DNA from: Amycolatopsis camponoti
Lineage (GTDB): Bacteria; Actinomycetota; Actinomycetes; Mycobacteriales; Pseudonocardiaceae
NCBI RefSeq assembly: GCF_902497555.1
Contig: NZ_CABVGP010000002.1
Coordinates: forward strand, 1,562,501-1,626,500
Direction of reading: 5' to 3'
Length of the DNA stretch: 64,000 nt
Numbering within the stretch: the first letter of the stretch is position 1; every line of letters begins with the position of its first letter. Made by a program: the position numbers and the translations under genes. The notes below the pieces were generated by a model. The model worked only from the letters and a program-made list of their open reading frames with translations. It was not told the DNA's origin and ran no database searches. Positions 1-7,902 of this stretch are shown here, piece by piece.

Positions 1-821
1 AGCCCGGGCGGCCGCGGCGAACCCGGTGGCGGGTCGAAGGTCGCGGCGTACCCGGCGATCTCGCCGTACCGGTGCGGCGCGCCCCGGTCGACCGCGGCCG
101 CGTTGTCCTCCACGACGGCGATGGCCCCGCCTTCACCGACGACGTGCCCGCACGCGTCGGCGTCGAACGGCAGGTACGCGCGGTCGGGGTCGGCGCGCGT
201 CGACATCCGCCCGGTGGCGGTCTGCGCGACCAGCCCGTACGGGCACAGCGAGGCGTCGGTGCCGCCGGTGACGATCACCGGCGTGCCGGCCCGGAGCAGG
301 CGTCGGGCCTGGCCGATGGCGTCGAGCCCGCCGGCCTGTTCGGTGGCGACCACCCCGCACGGTCCGCGCATCCCGTGCCGGATCGAGACCTGGCCGGTGG
401 TGGCGGCGTAGAACCACGCGATCGACTGGTACGCCCCGACGAACTCGGGGCCCTTCTCCCACAGGCGCTGGATCTCCCGCTGGCCGAACTCGTTGCCGCC
501 GGACGAGCTCGCGGTGACCACCGCCATCTCGTACTCGCCGAGCGCCGCGGGGTCGACGGCCGCGTCGGCGAGCGCGTTCTCGGCGCACACCAGGCCGTGC
601 TGGGTCCACTTGTCGGTCTGCACGATCAGCCCGCGCGGAACGCGGTCGACGGCGTGGAAGCCGGCCAGCTCCCCGGCCACGGTGACCGAGTACCGGGACG
701 CGTCGAACCCGGAGATCGGCCGGATGCCGGTCTTCCCGGCCAGGGTGGCGGCCCAGCACTCCTCGACGCCCATCCCGTTGGGCGCGAGGACGCCGAGACC
801 GGTCACCACGGCGGTGGTCAC
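1..821 (-). CDS. Type II PKS chain-length factor (KS-beta), partial at window edge
   Basis: Chain-length factor subunit that pairs with a ketosynthase and sets the number of malonate extensions of an aromatic polyketide. Translated leftward from a GTG at 821-819, it begins VTTAVVTGLGVLAPNG and carries the family signature GVVATEQAGGLDAIG. In that signature glutamine replaces the active-site cysteine of the condensing subunit, which is the hallmark separating KS-beta from KS-alpha. The segment SIRHGMRGP before it also matches the family. About 273 codons are visible and the C-terminal third lies beyond position 1. The GTG overlaps the TGA of the upstream cupin (GTGA), so translation is probably coupled. 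No KS-alpha lies directly upstream, which is unusual, because the two subunits are normally adjacent and coupled; KS-alpha and ACP are presumably to the left of the window. Confidence 0.93.
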   Translation of the reverse strand, partial: MTTAVVTGLGVLAPNGMGVEECWAATLAGKTGIRPISGFDASRYSVTVAGELAGFHAVDRVPRGLIVQTDKWTQHGLVCAENALADAAVDPAALGEYEMAVVTASSSGGNEFGQREIQRLWEKGPEFVGAYQSIAWFYAATTGQVSIRHGMRGPCGVVATEQAGGLDAIGQARRLLRAGTPVIVTGGTDASLCPYGLVAQTATGRMSTRADPDRAYLPFDADACGHVVGEGGAIAVVEDNAAAVDRGAPHRYGEIAGYAATFDPPPGSPRPPG

Positions 822-1252
822 CGGCGCTCCGCGGCCGCGACCGGCCCGCCGACGTCCATGCCGGCTTCGGTGGGGTCGGCCGGCGCTTCGGTGTCCACGT
901 GCCCGAGTTCGGGTCGCGGGGCGAGCGGGCACAGGTGGAACACCGCGAACGCGGCTTCGGTGCCGCGGTTCTCCAGCCGGTGGCGCACGTCCTTGGGCAC
1001 CAGGAAGGCTTCGTCCGCGCCCAGTTCGACCGGCTCGTCGTCCACCGTCAGCACGAGCGTGCCGCGGACGACGTAGAGGTACTCCTCGGAGTACGGGTGG
1101 TAGTGCTCCGTCACGGACTCGCCCGGCAGCAGCGTGACGCCGCCCATGAACCCGGTGGTCGACCGCACCGTCTTCGGGCTGAGCAGGACCCGCAGGTCAC
1201 CTCCCCGCCGCCGGTTGGCGGGCACGTCGCCGAGCGCGATCTTCTGCGTCAC
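818..1252 (-). CDS. Cupin-domain protein of aromatic polyketide cluster
   Basis: A 144-residue single-domain cupin. The metal-binding motif is visible as EHYHPYSEEYLYVVRG (two His plus Glu) at about residues 48-63, followed by a second cupin motif with VPKDVRHRLENRG around residue 87. Small cupins in type II PKS clusters are thought to act as cyclases or cyclase helpers, or as oxygenases, during ring formation. That role is inferred from context. The gene starts at a GTG overlapping the TGA of the TcmI-like gene and ends overlapping the chain-length-factor start, so all three are translationally coupled. The last 20 or so residues are Ala/Pro-rich and probably disordered. Confidence 0.85.
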   Translation of the reverse strand: MTQKIALGDVPANRRRGGDLRVLLSPKTVRSTTGFMGGVTLLPGESVTEHYHPYSEEYLYVVRGTLVLTVDDEPVELGADEAFLVPKDVRHRLENRGTEAAFAVFHLCPLAPRPELGHVDTEAPADPTEAGMDVGGPVAAAERR

Positions 1253-1569
1253 GTGGCACTCCAGCTGTAGAAGGTCTCGGCCATGGCGTCCTTCGGTTCG
1301 CGCCAGCCGGGGTCGTACGGGCTGATGAACTCCCCGAGCCGCTCGTTGATGTCCTTGTAGAGCGGGTGGGACCGGGCCTTGTACAGGTCCCCGGTGATGT
1401 CCTCGTCGGCTTCGACGAGGTGGAAGTAGAGCCCGTGGAAGCGGAAGAGGGTCCGGCGGCTCACGCCGATCAGGTGCGGCAGCTCGGACGCGTCCGAATC
1501 GGCGAAGATCCGGGCGACGTCCGCGCTGTCGTCCGCACCCATGCGGGCCACGATCAGTGTTCTCTGCAC
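1249..1569 (-). CDS. TcmI-type polyketide cyclase
   Basis: A 106-residue protein of the TcmI/WhiE-ORFVII ferredoxin-like-fold cyclase family, which catalyses a late ring closure of aromatic polyketides. The family signature is nearly intact: RTLIVARM at the start, then ESD-like and ELPHLIGVSRRTLF, and FHGLYFHLVE. I chose the GTG at 1569 because GGAGG sits five bases upstream and the family begins just before RTLIVARM; another GTG two codons upstream lies inside the ribosome binding site. The gene overlaps the following cupin by 4 bp. The family assignment is very secure; which ring it closes cannot be told from sequence. Confidence 0.93.
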   Translation of the reverse strand: MQRTLIVARMGADDSADVARIFADSDASELPHLIGVSRRTLFRFHGLYFHLVEADEDITGDLYKARSHPLYKDINERLGEFISPYDPGWREPKDAMAETFYSWSAT

Positions 1570-1608
1570 GCGCACCTCCGAAGGTGGTCTCGTTGTCGGA
1601 CAGGGGTT

Positions 1609-2364
1609 TCAGACGCGCGCGGGCAGGATTTCGCCCGCGGGGGAGTCGTGCATCGCCAGCTGGGACAGGCAGCGCATCGCGAGCCGGCCGACGACGTCCG
1701 GGTAGGACTCTTCGGTCGGCCGCAGCGTCCCGCCGGACAGCGCGGCCAGCAGCCGGGTTTCGTGCGCGAAGGCCGTCGCGTCCCGGGCCACCGCGCGGGC
1801 GACGTCCCGCAGGTCACCGGTGTGCTGCCACAGCCGCACGACGGACTCGCCGTTGCGGTACCAGCGTTCGGCGAGCAGCGCGGGGCCGTCCGGGTGCCCG
1901 GGCTCCGCCCAGATCGGCACTCGGCTCTCCAGCGCGAAGTCCGCGTGGGCGGGACCCGGGTGCCGGAACCGCATCACCGTGATGCGCGCGAGCCGGTCCG
2001 GCGTCGTCGACCCGCCGCAGTCGGCCATCAGGCTGTTTTCGAAGTACCGGAGGAAACCCTGCTCGGTCTGGGTGTCCCGCGGTTCGGCGAGGAACGGGCT
2101 CAGCCGCTGCTCGGCGAACTTCACCGTGGTCTGCCGGGACATGTGCCGGGCGACGTCGTCGAGCTCGCCCTGGTACTGGATGATCCGGACCATGCTGTCG
2201 TCCCCGATGAACAACCCGGTGGCGGGGATCAGGCCGACCTCGTTCCCGTCCGCGTCGTAGACGACCGGCGAGCCGGTTCGCTTGAACCCCGTGGCCGAGA
2301 AGATCTCGGCGATCTCGGCCTCGGTGTCCGGGCGGATGTTGTAACTGATGGCGGCAAACGACAC
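1609..2364 (-). CDS. SchA/CurD-like didomain protein
   Basis: A 251-residue protein related to SchA/CurD-like proteins of spore-pigment and pentangular polyketide clusters. It appears to contain two copies of the domain. The first (about residues 1-110) contains GFKRTGSPVVYDADGNEVG, DDSMVRIIQYQGELDDVARHMS and a C-terminal LRYFENSLMADCG. The second (about residues 125-240) contains ALLAERWYRNGESVVRLWQHTGDLRDVARAVARD and LAMRCLSQLAMHD. The first domain matches the single-domain paralogue encoded at 5495-5887. The biochemical role of the family is not settled; proposals include monooxygenase or cyclase assistance in angucyclic or pentangular systems. GTG start with GGTAGG upstream. Confidence 0.85.
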   Translation of the reverse strand: MSFAAISYNIRPDTEAEIAEIFSATGFKRTGSPVVYDADGNEVGLIPATGLFIGDDSMVRIIQYQGELDDVARHMSRQTTVKFAEQRLSPFLAEPRDTQTEQGFLRYFENSLMADCGGSTTPDRLARITVMRFRHPGPAHADFALESRVPIWAEPGHPDGPALLAERWYRNGESVVRLWQHTGDLRDVARAVARDATAFAHETRLLAALSGGTLRPTEESYPDVVGRLAMRCLSQLAMHDSPAGEILPARV

Positions 2365-2394
2365 TTTCCTACCTTTCTCACTCGGTGCACCCGG

Positions 2395-2625
2395 TCAGGT
2401 CAGATTCCGCGTGATGCCGGCCCACGCGCTCAGCTCGACGTCGGTCAGCGGCGCGGGTTCCGGCGGGGAACCGGCCGGCGCCCCGTCCTGTCCGTCCGGG
2501 ACCGGCAGGACGACGAACACGTGGAAGGCGGCGCCCACCGAGCCCAGCGCCGCCAGCGCGTACCGGCCGAGCGCGCGCAGGCGGCGGCGTGACTGTCCAC
2601 TCTGGACGAAACGGCGGTCCGGCAT
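2395..2625 (-). CDS. Small putative membrane protein
   Basis: A 76-codon frame within the polyketide operon, preceded by GGGAGG about ten bases before its ATG. It has a basic N-terminus (RRFVQSGQSRRRLRALGR), one hydrophobic segment (ALAALGSVGAAFHVFVVL) long enough to cross the membrane, then a Pro/Asp-rich acidic tail ending in LSAWAGITRNLT. I do not recognise the family. It fills the gap between the dehydrogenase gene (2733-3599) and the SchA/CurD didomain gene on the same strand. Its good ribosome binding site argues that it is real, but short GC-rich frames arise easily by chance. Confidence 0.45.
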   Translation of the reverse strand: MPDRRFVQSGQSRRRLRALGRYALAALGSVGAAFHVFVVLPVPDGQDGAPAGSPPEPAPLTDVELSAWAGITRNLT

Positions 2626-2732
2626 TCGGCCCCCACCTCCCTTTCCCTCCGGTGCCTCCAGCCAACCTCGGGTGGCTGCGCGCGACCACGTGCTTGTGCC
2701 TGCAGGAATGCCGGAACTTCACCCACACCTGC

Positions 2733-3599
2733 TCAGGTGAGGACGACGGCCGCGTCCTTCTCGCCGTCTCCCCGCTCGGTCACCGCGGCGAACCGGCGCG
2801 CGGCGTGTGTCACCAAGTCGGCGTCGAGGCCGTGCTCACGCGCGGTCTGCCCGGCGAGCCGGAGGTCCTTGGCCATCAGGTCGGTCCGGAACGCCGCCGG
2901 CACCAGCCGGTCGTCGCGTACGAGCGCGGCCCGGAAGCTCAGCACCGGCGAGCTGAAGCCGCTGCCCGCGATCGCCTCGAGGAGCCGATCGCGGTCGACC
3001 CCGTCCGCGGCACCGATGTCGAGCGCTTCGGCCAGGCCAGCCAGTTGCACGCCGAGCAGGGCGTTGAACGCCAGCTTCGCGCTCGCGCCCGACCCGGTGG
3101 CGCCGATGTGCCAGGTGTGCTTGCCGATCGCACCGAGCAGGTCCGCCACCTTGGCGACGTCGGCTTCGTCGCCCGCGGCGAGCACGCGCACCTCGCCGGA
3201 TCGCGCCTGGAACGGGTTGCCGATCAGGCAGGCTTCCACCCGGGACACCCCGGCTTCGGCGAGCCGTGCCGTGCATTCGCGGGAGAACTCCGGTGAGACG
3301 GTGGAGGCGTCGACGACCACCGCGCCCGGCTTGAGGCCGTGCACGGCGCCGTCGTCGCCGAACAGCACCTCGTCGACGGCCTCCGGCCCGCTGAGGCTGA
3401 CCAGGACCGTGCCGGCGTCGGCGACGGCGGCCGCGGGCGTCGCCGCGAACCGCGCGCCGCGCTCGGTCAGCGGGCTCGCCTTCGCCTCGGTCCGGTTGAA
3501 CACCGAGACCGGCCGGCCCGCGTCGAGCAGCCGGTGGGCGAGCCCCGACCCCATCGCGCCGAGGCCCAGGCACGCGATCGTGGTGTCCGGTCCGGTCAT
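2733..3599 (-). CDS. NAD(P)-dependent beta-hydroxyacid dehydrogenase / imine reductase-like
   Basis: A 288-residue member of the 3-hydroxyisobutyrate dehydrogenase superfamily. The N-terminal Rossmann motif IACLGLGAMGSGLAHRLLDAG and the NRTEAKASPL segment with Arg/Thr after the second strand suggest NADP preference. The substrate motif DASTVSPEFS and the catalytic-lysine region GATGSGASAKLAFNALLG are both present. The all-helical C-terminal domain is complete. The family oxidises beta-hydroxyacids or reduces ketones and imines. Next to the DapF-like epimerase and the amidohydrolase it probably acts on an amino-acid-derived unit of the product, which is inference. The ATG overlaps the TGA of the epimerase gene (ATGA). 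Confidence 0.85.
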   Translation of the reverse strand: MTGPDTTIACLGLGAMGSGLAHRLLDAGRPVSVFNRTEAKASPLTERGARFAATPAAAVADAGTVLVSLSGPEAVDEVLFGDDGAVHGLKPGAVVVDASTVSPEFSRECTARLAEAGVSRVEACLIGNPFQARSGEVRVLAAGDEADVAKVADLLGAIGKHTWHIGATGSGASAKLAFNALLGVQLAGLAEALDIGAADGVDRDRLLEAIAGSGFSSPVLSFRAALVRDDRLVPAAFRTDLMAKDLRLAGQTAREHGLDADLVTHAARRFAAVTERGDGEKDAAVVLT

Positions 3600-4459
3600 G
3601 ACGGCTCCTTGTCGAGAGAGGTGATCCAGGTGGCGTCGAGGGTCCCCAGCGCGGCGACGCTGGCCGCGCCGGTGAACACGGTCTTGCCGTGGCCGCGGAG
3701 GGTGACCGACAGGGGCCCGGCGTCGGTGTCGACGACCGTCGTTCCCCAGGCGCCTTCCGCCCGCTGGCGGGCGGCCGCGGCGGCGCACACGGCCGTGCCG
3801 CACGAACGCATCTCGCCCGTGCCCGGTTCGTACACGCGGGTGCGCAGCCGACCGTCGGCCAGCACGTTGACCCAGGTGATGTCGAGGTCGGCGTCGCCGA
3901 ACCCGGGGCCGGCCAGCACCGGCTCGGCCGACAGGTCGAGCGCCTCGACCGGCGTCGTCACGAAGCAGACGAGGTGCAGGTTGCCGAGCGAGATGACGCT
4001 GCCCGGGTACTCGCGCCCGCCCAGCCGGACCGACGACGAGCCGAGGAACTCCGGCGGCAGCAGCTCGATCGACGTCGTGCCGCGGTCGTCGATGACGGTC
4101 CGCTTCGCACCGACGCTGGTCCCGATCCACACCTCGCCCGGCGCGATCAGGCCGGCGTCGAGCAGGTAGCGCGCGATCAGCCCGAGCCCCGGCCCGCACA
4201 TCGGCGCGACCGTGCCGTCCGGGTTGCGGCAGTCCATGAACCACTCGGCGTCGCCGGCCAGCGCCGGATCGGCGAACTCGGTGCGCACCAGGCGGAGCAC
4301 GCCGTCGCCGCCGAGGCCGCGGTACCGGTCGCACAGGCCGCGCACGGCGTTCCCGGTCAGCCGGACGTCGTCGTCGGGATCGATCAGCAGCACGAAGTCG
4401 TTGCCACCGCAGAAGCCCTTCGCGTACCGCGGTCCCTGGTCAACCGCCGGCGGGGACAC
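3596..4459 (-). CDS. Diaminopimelate-epimerase-like amino-acid racemase/epimerase
   Basis: A 287-residue PLP-independent epimerase of the DapF fold. Both catalytic cysteines of the two-base mechanism are present: MCGPG in the N-terminal half (DapF has MCGNG) and EMRSCGTAVCAAAAA in the C-terminal half (DapF has ACGTGA). GGNDFVLLID at the start matches the DapF N-terminus. The Asn to Pro change in the first cysteine loop and the differing substrate loops argue against housekeeping diaminopimelate epimerisation. Placement inside the polyketide operon suggests inversion of a free amino-acid precursor. Start is a GTG that overlaps the end of the amidohydrolase gene by 20 bp; its own stop overlaps the dehydrogenase start. 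Confidence 0.85.
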   Translation of the reverse strand: MSPPAVDQGPRYAKGFCGGNDFVLLIDPDDDVRLTGNAVRGLCDRYRGLGGDGVLRLVRTEFADPALAGDAEWFMDCRNPDGTVAPMCGPGLGLIARYLLDAGLIAPGEVWIGTSVGAKRTVIDDRGTTSIELLPPEFLGSSSVRLGGREYPGSVISLGNLHLVCFVTTPVEALDLSAEPVLAGPGFGDADLDITWVNVLADGRLRTRVYEPGTGEMRSCGTAVCAAAAARQRAEGAWGTTVVDTDAGPLSVTLRGHGKTVFTGAASVAALGTLDATWITSLDKEPS

Positions 4460-5498
4460 GGCGCTCCTCGGCGGACGCACGGGCCTCGAGGAAGTCCGTG
4501 AGGTCGAACAGCCGCAGCGCGTTCCCGGCGAGGATGTCCTCGGCCTCGGCTTCGCCGATCGGGAGGTCGCGCACGGCCTGGATCTTGTCCTCGAACTTGA
4601 CCGGGATCGGCGGCGCGTCGGTGCCGAAGACGATGTGCCGGGCCCCGAGCAGGCGCAGGTTCGCCTCGTGCAGGCTGGGGTGGTCGAAGGTGGTGTCGAC
4701 GTACAGGCGGCCCGCCAGCTCGCTGGGGCGCAGCGACGACGCGGTCCGGTGCAGCTCCGGCACCGGCGCGCCCGCGGCGTCGTCTTCTCCGCGGTTCTGG
4801 GTCGTGCGGTCGTCCCAGTGCCGGGGCCGGACCGCCCAGTCGATGCGGTCGGCGAACAGGCTGAAGGCGCCGCCGGAGTTCGCCGAGATGAAGTTGAGCG
4901 ACGGGTGGCGTTCCAGCCGGCCGGACAGCACGAGGGCGGCGAGCCCGAGGGTCGCATCGCACGGCCGGCCGAAGATCTCCAGCAGGCCGTAGTTCGCGAT
5001 GTCCCGGCAGCTCGCGGGCATCGGGCCGGCGTGCAGCAGGATCGGCACGCCGGCCTCTTCGGCCATGGCGAAGAAGTCGTCGGCGCGCGGGGAGTCGAGG
5101 TACTCGGCGTCCGCGCTGAAGTTCGCGATGAGCCCGACGAAACCGGGTTCGCGCAGGGTTTCCGCCGCGGCGGCGACGCTCCTCTCGTCGCCGAACACGT
5201 CGCAGTAGACGTAGGCGCGCAGGTTCCGCCACCACGTCTGCACGGTCTCGCCGAGCCAGTCGTGCAGCGCGCGCAGCTGGTCGAACGGCTGCTGGTAGCC
5301 GAACGGCTGCCGGTACCCGGCGAACCGGTCCGCGGGCGCCATGGTCCGCGCGCCGCTCGGGCTGCCGACGATGGTCAGCTCGATGCCGGCGGCCGCCTTG
5401 GCCTCGATCATGCCTTCCACGTCGACCAGGCTGCGGGGCATCGGGGCGCGCTCGGCCGCTTCCGCCGAGATGATGTGCCCGTGGACGTCGATGATCAT
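4440..5498 (-). CDS. Amidohydrolase-2 family metal-dependent hydrolase/decarboxylase
   Basis: A 352-residue TIM-barrel protein of the amidohydrolase-2 (ACMSD-like) family. The first metal motif is IIDVHGHI at residues 2-9. A mid-barrel histidine lies in VPILLHAGPM, and the terminal metal aspartate in VFGTDAPPI. Relatives decarboxylate or hydrate aromatic and 2-oxo acids or hydrolyse C-N bonds, so a decarboxylase role on a cluster intermediate is possible but unproven. I chose the ATG at 5498 because the metal motif must lie at the N-terminus and because it overlaps the TGA of the upstream SchA/CurD gene. It is the second gene of the operon that starts at 5887. Confidence 0.82.
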   Translation of the reverse strand: MIIDVHGHIISAEAAERAPMPRSLVDVEGMIEAKAAAGIELTIVGSPSGARTMAPADRFAGYRQPFGYQQPFDQLRALHDWLGETVQTWWRNLRAYVYCDVFGDERSVAAAAETLREPGFVGLIANFSADAEYLDSPRADDFFAMAEEAGVPILLHAGPMPASCRDIANYGLLEIFGRPCDATLGLAALVLSGRLERHPSLNFISANSGGAFSLFADRIDWAVRPRHWDDRTTQNRGEDDAAGAPVPELHRTASSLRPSELAGRLYVDTTFDHPSLHEANLRLLGARHIVFGTDAPPIPVKFEDKIQAVRDLPIGEAEAEDILAGNALRLFDLTDFLEARASAEERRVPAGG

Positions 5499-5887
5499 CG
5501 TGCGATCGCTCCCGTCGGGTCCTGGGCGGGCTTGCGGAAGTACAGGCAGCGCATCGCGGAGTCCGCGAAGAACGTCCGGAACCCCTCGGGGGTGCTGAGG
5601 TCGGCGGGCTTCTCGAGGTACTGCTGCAGCGCGCGGTCGATCTCCGCGTGCGTCGACTCCATGGACTTCTGGCGCAGCAGTTCGGGCAGCGGGCCTTCGA
5701 ACTCCATGACGCGCACGACGAGGTTGTCGCGCAGGAAAACGGCGGTCGCCAGCATGCGGCCGACCACGTTTCCGTCGTCGTCGGTTATTTGGAGCGAGTC
5801 CGGCGGGGGATAGCGGAGGAGCAAGTTCTCGACTTCGTTCCTGCATTCCCGGCGAAACGTCCAGGCTATCGCCGCAACCTGCGTCAT
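5495..5887 (-). CDS. SchA/CurD-like single-domain protein
   Basis: A 130-residue SchA/CurD-like protein, first gene of the leftward operon. It resembles the N-terminal half of the didomain protein at 1609-2364: ITDDDGNVVGRMLATAVFLRDNLVVRVMEFEGPLPEL matches the DADGNEVG...DDSMVRIIQYQGELDDV stretch, and FFADSAMRCLYFRKP matches the FENSLM region. The ATG at 5887 is preceded by AGAGGTGATCAG, a good ribosome binding site; a longer frame upstream lacks support. Its function in polyketide tailoring is unknown. It overlaps the amidohydrolase start by 4 bp. Confidence 0.83.
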   Translation of the reverse strand: MTQVAAIAWTFRRECRNEVENLLLRYPPPDSLQITDDDGNVVGRMLATAVFLRDNLVVRVMEFEGPLPELLRQKSMESTHAEIDRALQQYLEKPADLSTPEGFRTFFADSAMRCLYFRKPAQDPTGAIAR

Positions 5888-5973
5888 CTGATCACCTCTT
5901 GGAGTTCCCGCGAGTTCTCGCAGCGGATCGGATCCGTGCCCCACTCAGGCAAGGATGGGCACGGCACACCCGG

Positions 5974-6078
5974 CTGGCCAGGAAATCGGGGCAACTGCCG
6001 CCGAAACTGCCGATCGGCGCCACTACTTCCGCCAGAACCACATGGCCGGGCTCTCCACCTGGTGTTTAGCTTTGGCGC
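5974..6078 (+). promoter_or_regulatory. Cluster promoter element, copy 1
   Basis: This stretch drives the adenylation-PCP operon and has a homologous counterpart at 16403-16508 on the other strand. Shared blocks, in order, are ATCGGGGCA, CTGCCG, GAAACTGCCG, a CTTC...CC...GAACC-like block, CATGGCC and TTAGC(T/C)TTGGC. The last block contains a plausible -10 hexamer, TAGCTT at 6067-6072. That would place transcription initiation at or next to the GTG at 6079, so the message may be leaderless. The upstream repeats may bind a cluster regulator such as the XRE/NB-ARC protein at 24381; this is inference. Confidence 0.6.
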
Positions 6079-7902
6079 GTGACGGTATCGAAAGACGAGG
6101 CGAGCACTGCCCACGACTTTCGTCGAGCGGCAGTCGGGCAAATGGCGAACGACGGCGTGCACCGCACCTTGCACGAATTGTGGGAGCACGCGGTGCGGGG
6201 GCACCGGCACCGCACCGCGCTGATCGCCGGCGGCGAAGTCCTTTCCTACGACGAGGTGAACACCCGGGCCAACCGGCTGGCGCGGCTGCTGGCCGACCAC
6301 GGTGCCGGACCCGAGCGCGTGGTGGCGCTGGCGATGCCGCGGTCCGCGGCGATGGTGACGAGCGTGCTGGCCGTGGCGAAGGCCGGCGCGGCCTTCCTGC
6401 CCGCCGACCTCGCGTACCCGGCCGAGCGGGTCGCGCACATGCTGGCCGACGCCGCGCCGGTGGTGGTGTGCACGACGCGCGCCGGAGCTGCGGCATTGCC
6501 CGAAACGGGCGTGCCGCTGGTGGTCCTCGACGACGAAGGACCGGCTGGGGGGCTGGAGAAGCGCCCCGGCACGGACCTGACCGGCGGCGAGCGCACCGGC
6601 GGGGTGTCGGCGGCGAACCTGGCCTACGTCATCTACACCTCCGGCTCGACGGGCCGGCCCAAGGGGGTCGCGGTGACCCACGCCGGGCTGGCCGGGCTGG
6701 CGAGCGCGAAGGTCGCGGCGATGCGGGTCACCGAGGACAGCCGGGTCCTGCAGTTCGCGTCCCCGAGCTTCGACGCGTTCCTGACCGAGCTCCTGTCCGC
6801 GTTCACGGCCGGGGCCGCGCTGGTCGTCCCGTCGGCACCGACGCTGGCCGGCGAGGTGCTCAAGGCGGCGCTGCTGGACGGGCGCGTCACGCACGCGGTC
6901 CTGCCGCCGACCGCGGTCGCGACGCTGGCGCCCGAGGACTTCCCCGAACTGCGGACGCTCGTCGTCGCCGGCGAGGCGTGCCCGCCGGACCTCGTCGCGC
7001 GGTGGGCGCCGCACGTGCGGCTGCTCAACGCCTACGGGCCGACCGAGGGCACGGTGTGCGCCACCATGACCGGGCCGCTCTCGCCGGCCGAGCCGGTGAC
7101 CATCGGCACCCCGATCGCCGGGGTCTCGGTGCACGTCCTCGACGCCGAGCTGCGGCCGGTGCCGGCCGGCGAGATCGGCGAGCTGTACCTCGGCGGCGCC
7201 GGGCTGGCGCGGGGCTACCTCGGCCGGCCGACGCTGACCGCCGAGCGGTTCGTCGCCGACCCGTTCTCGACGGCGGGCGCTCGCCTGTACCGCACCGGCG
7301 ACCTCGGCTCGTGCCGCGCGGACGGCGCCATCGTGTTCCACGGCCGCGTCGACGACCAGGTCAAGCTCCGCGGGTTCCGCATCGAGCTCGGCGAGGTCGA
7401 AGCGGTGCTCACCCGGCACCCGAAGGTCGCCCGGGCCGCCGCGGTGGTCCGGGCCGACGAGGCCGGCGGCGGGCAGCTGGTCGTGCACGTGGTCCCGGCG
7501 AACGGGAGCACGCCCTCGCCGGACGAGCTGCGCGCGCACGCGAGGAAGTACCTGCCCGACCACATGGTCCCGGCCGCCTACCCGGCGCTGGCGGACCTGC
7601 CACTGTCGCCGAACGGGAAGGTCGACCGGACCGCGCTCCTCGAACGGGAGGTCCGGCCGCGCGCGGGCGGCCGGCCGCCCGAGACCTCCGCGGAGAAGGC
7701 GATCTACTCGATCTTCCTCGAGCTGTTCGAGGGCGCGCCGATCGACGTCGGCAGCAACTTCTTCGAACTCGGCGGGACCAGCATCCTCGCCATCGACGTG
7801 ATCCTGCGTGCGCAGGAGGCCGGCCTGGAGCTCTCGCCGCGCAGCGTCATCGACAACCCGACCATCGAAGCGCTGGCCGCCGCCGCCCGGAGCGAAGCAT
7901 GA
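6079..7902 (+). CDS. Stand-alone NRPS adenylation-PCP didomain
   Basis: A 607-residue protein that activates an amino acid and loads it onto its own carrier domain. The adenylation domain covers roughly residues 25-510: A3 YTSGSTGRPKG near 185, NAYGPTE, YRTGD, and A10 LSPNGKVDR. The PCP covers 525-600, with the phosphopantetheine serine in FFELGGTSIL. Aligned by eye with GrsA, the pocket residues read D-A-T-V-V-A-A-V-C-K, closest to aromatic amino-acid codes such as Tyr (DASTVAAVCK), so specificity is only tentative. The A-PCP plus P450 pair recalls NovH/NovI-type beta-hydroxylation systems. These usually need an MbtH partner, and one is fused to the ligase at 13750-15576. Ends in an ATGA overlap with the P450. 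Confidence 0.92.
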   Translation: MTVSKDEASTAHDFRRAAVGQMANDGVHRTLHELWEHAVRGHRHRTALIAGGEVLSYDEVNTRANRLARLLADHGAGPERVVALAMPRSAAMVTSVLAVAKAGAAFLPADLAYPAERVAHMLADAAPVVVCTTRAGAAALPETGVPLVVLDDEGPAGGLEKRPGTDLTGGERTGGVSAANLAYVIYTSGSTGRPKGVAVTHAGLAGLASAKVAAMRVTEDSRVLQFASPSFDAFLTELLSAFTAGAALVVPSAPTLAGEVLKAALLDGRVTHAVLPPTAVATLAPEDFPELRTLVVAGEACPPDLVARWAPHVRLLNAYGPTEGTVCATMTGPLSPAEPVTIGTPIAGVSVHVLDAELRPVPAGEIGELYLGGAGLARGYLGRPTLTAERFVADPFSTAGARLYRTGDLGSCRADGAIVFHGRVDDQVKLRGFRIELGEVEAVLTRHPKVARAAAVVRADEAGGGQLVVHVVPANGSTPSPDELRAHARKYLPDHMVPAAYPALADLPLSPNGKVDRTALLEREVRPRAGGRPPETSAEKAIYSIFLELFEGAPIDVGSNFFELGGTSILAIDVILRAQEAGLELSPRSVIDNPTIEALAAAARSEA

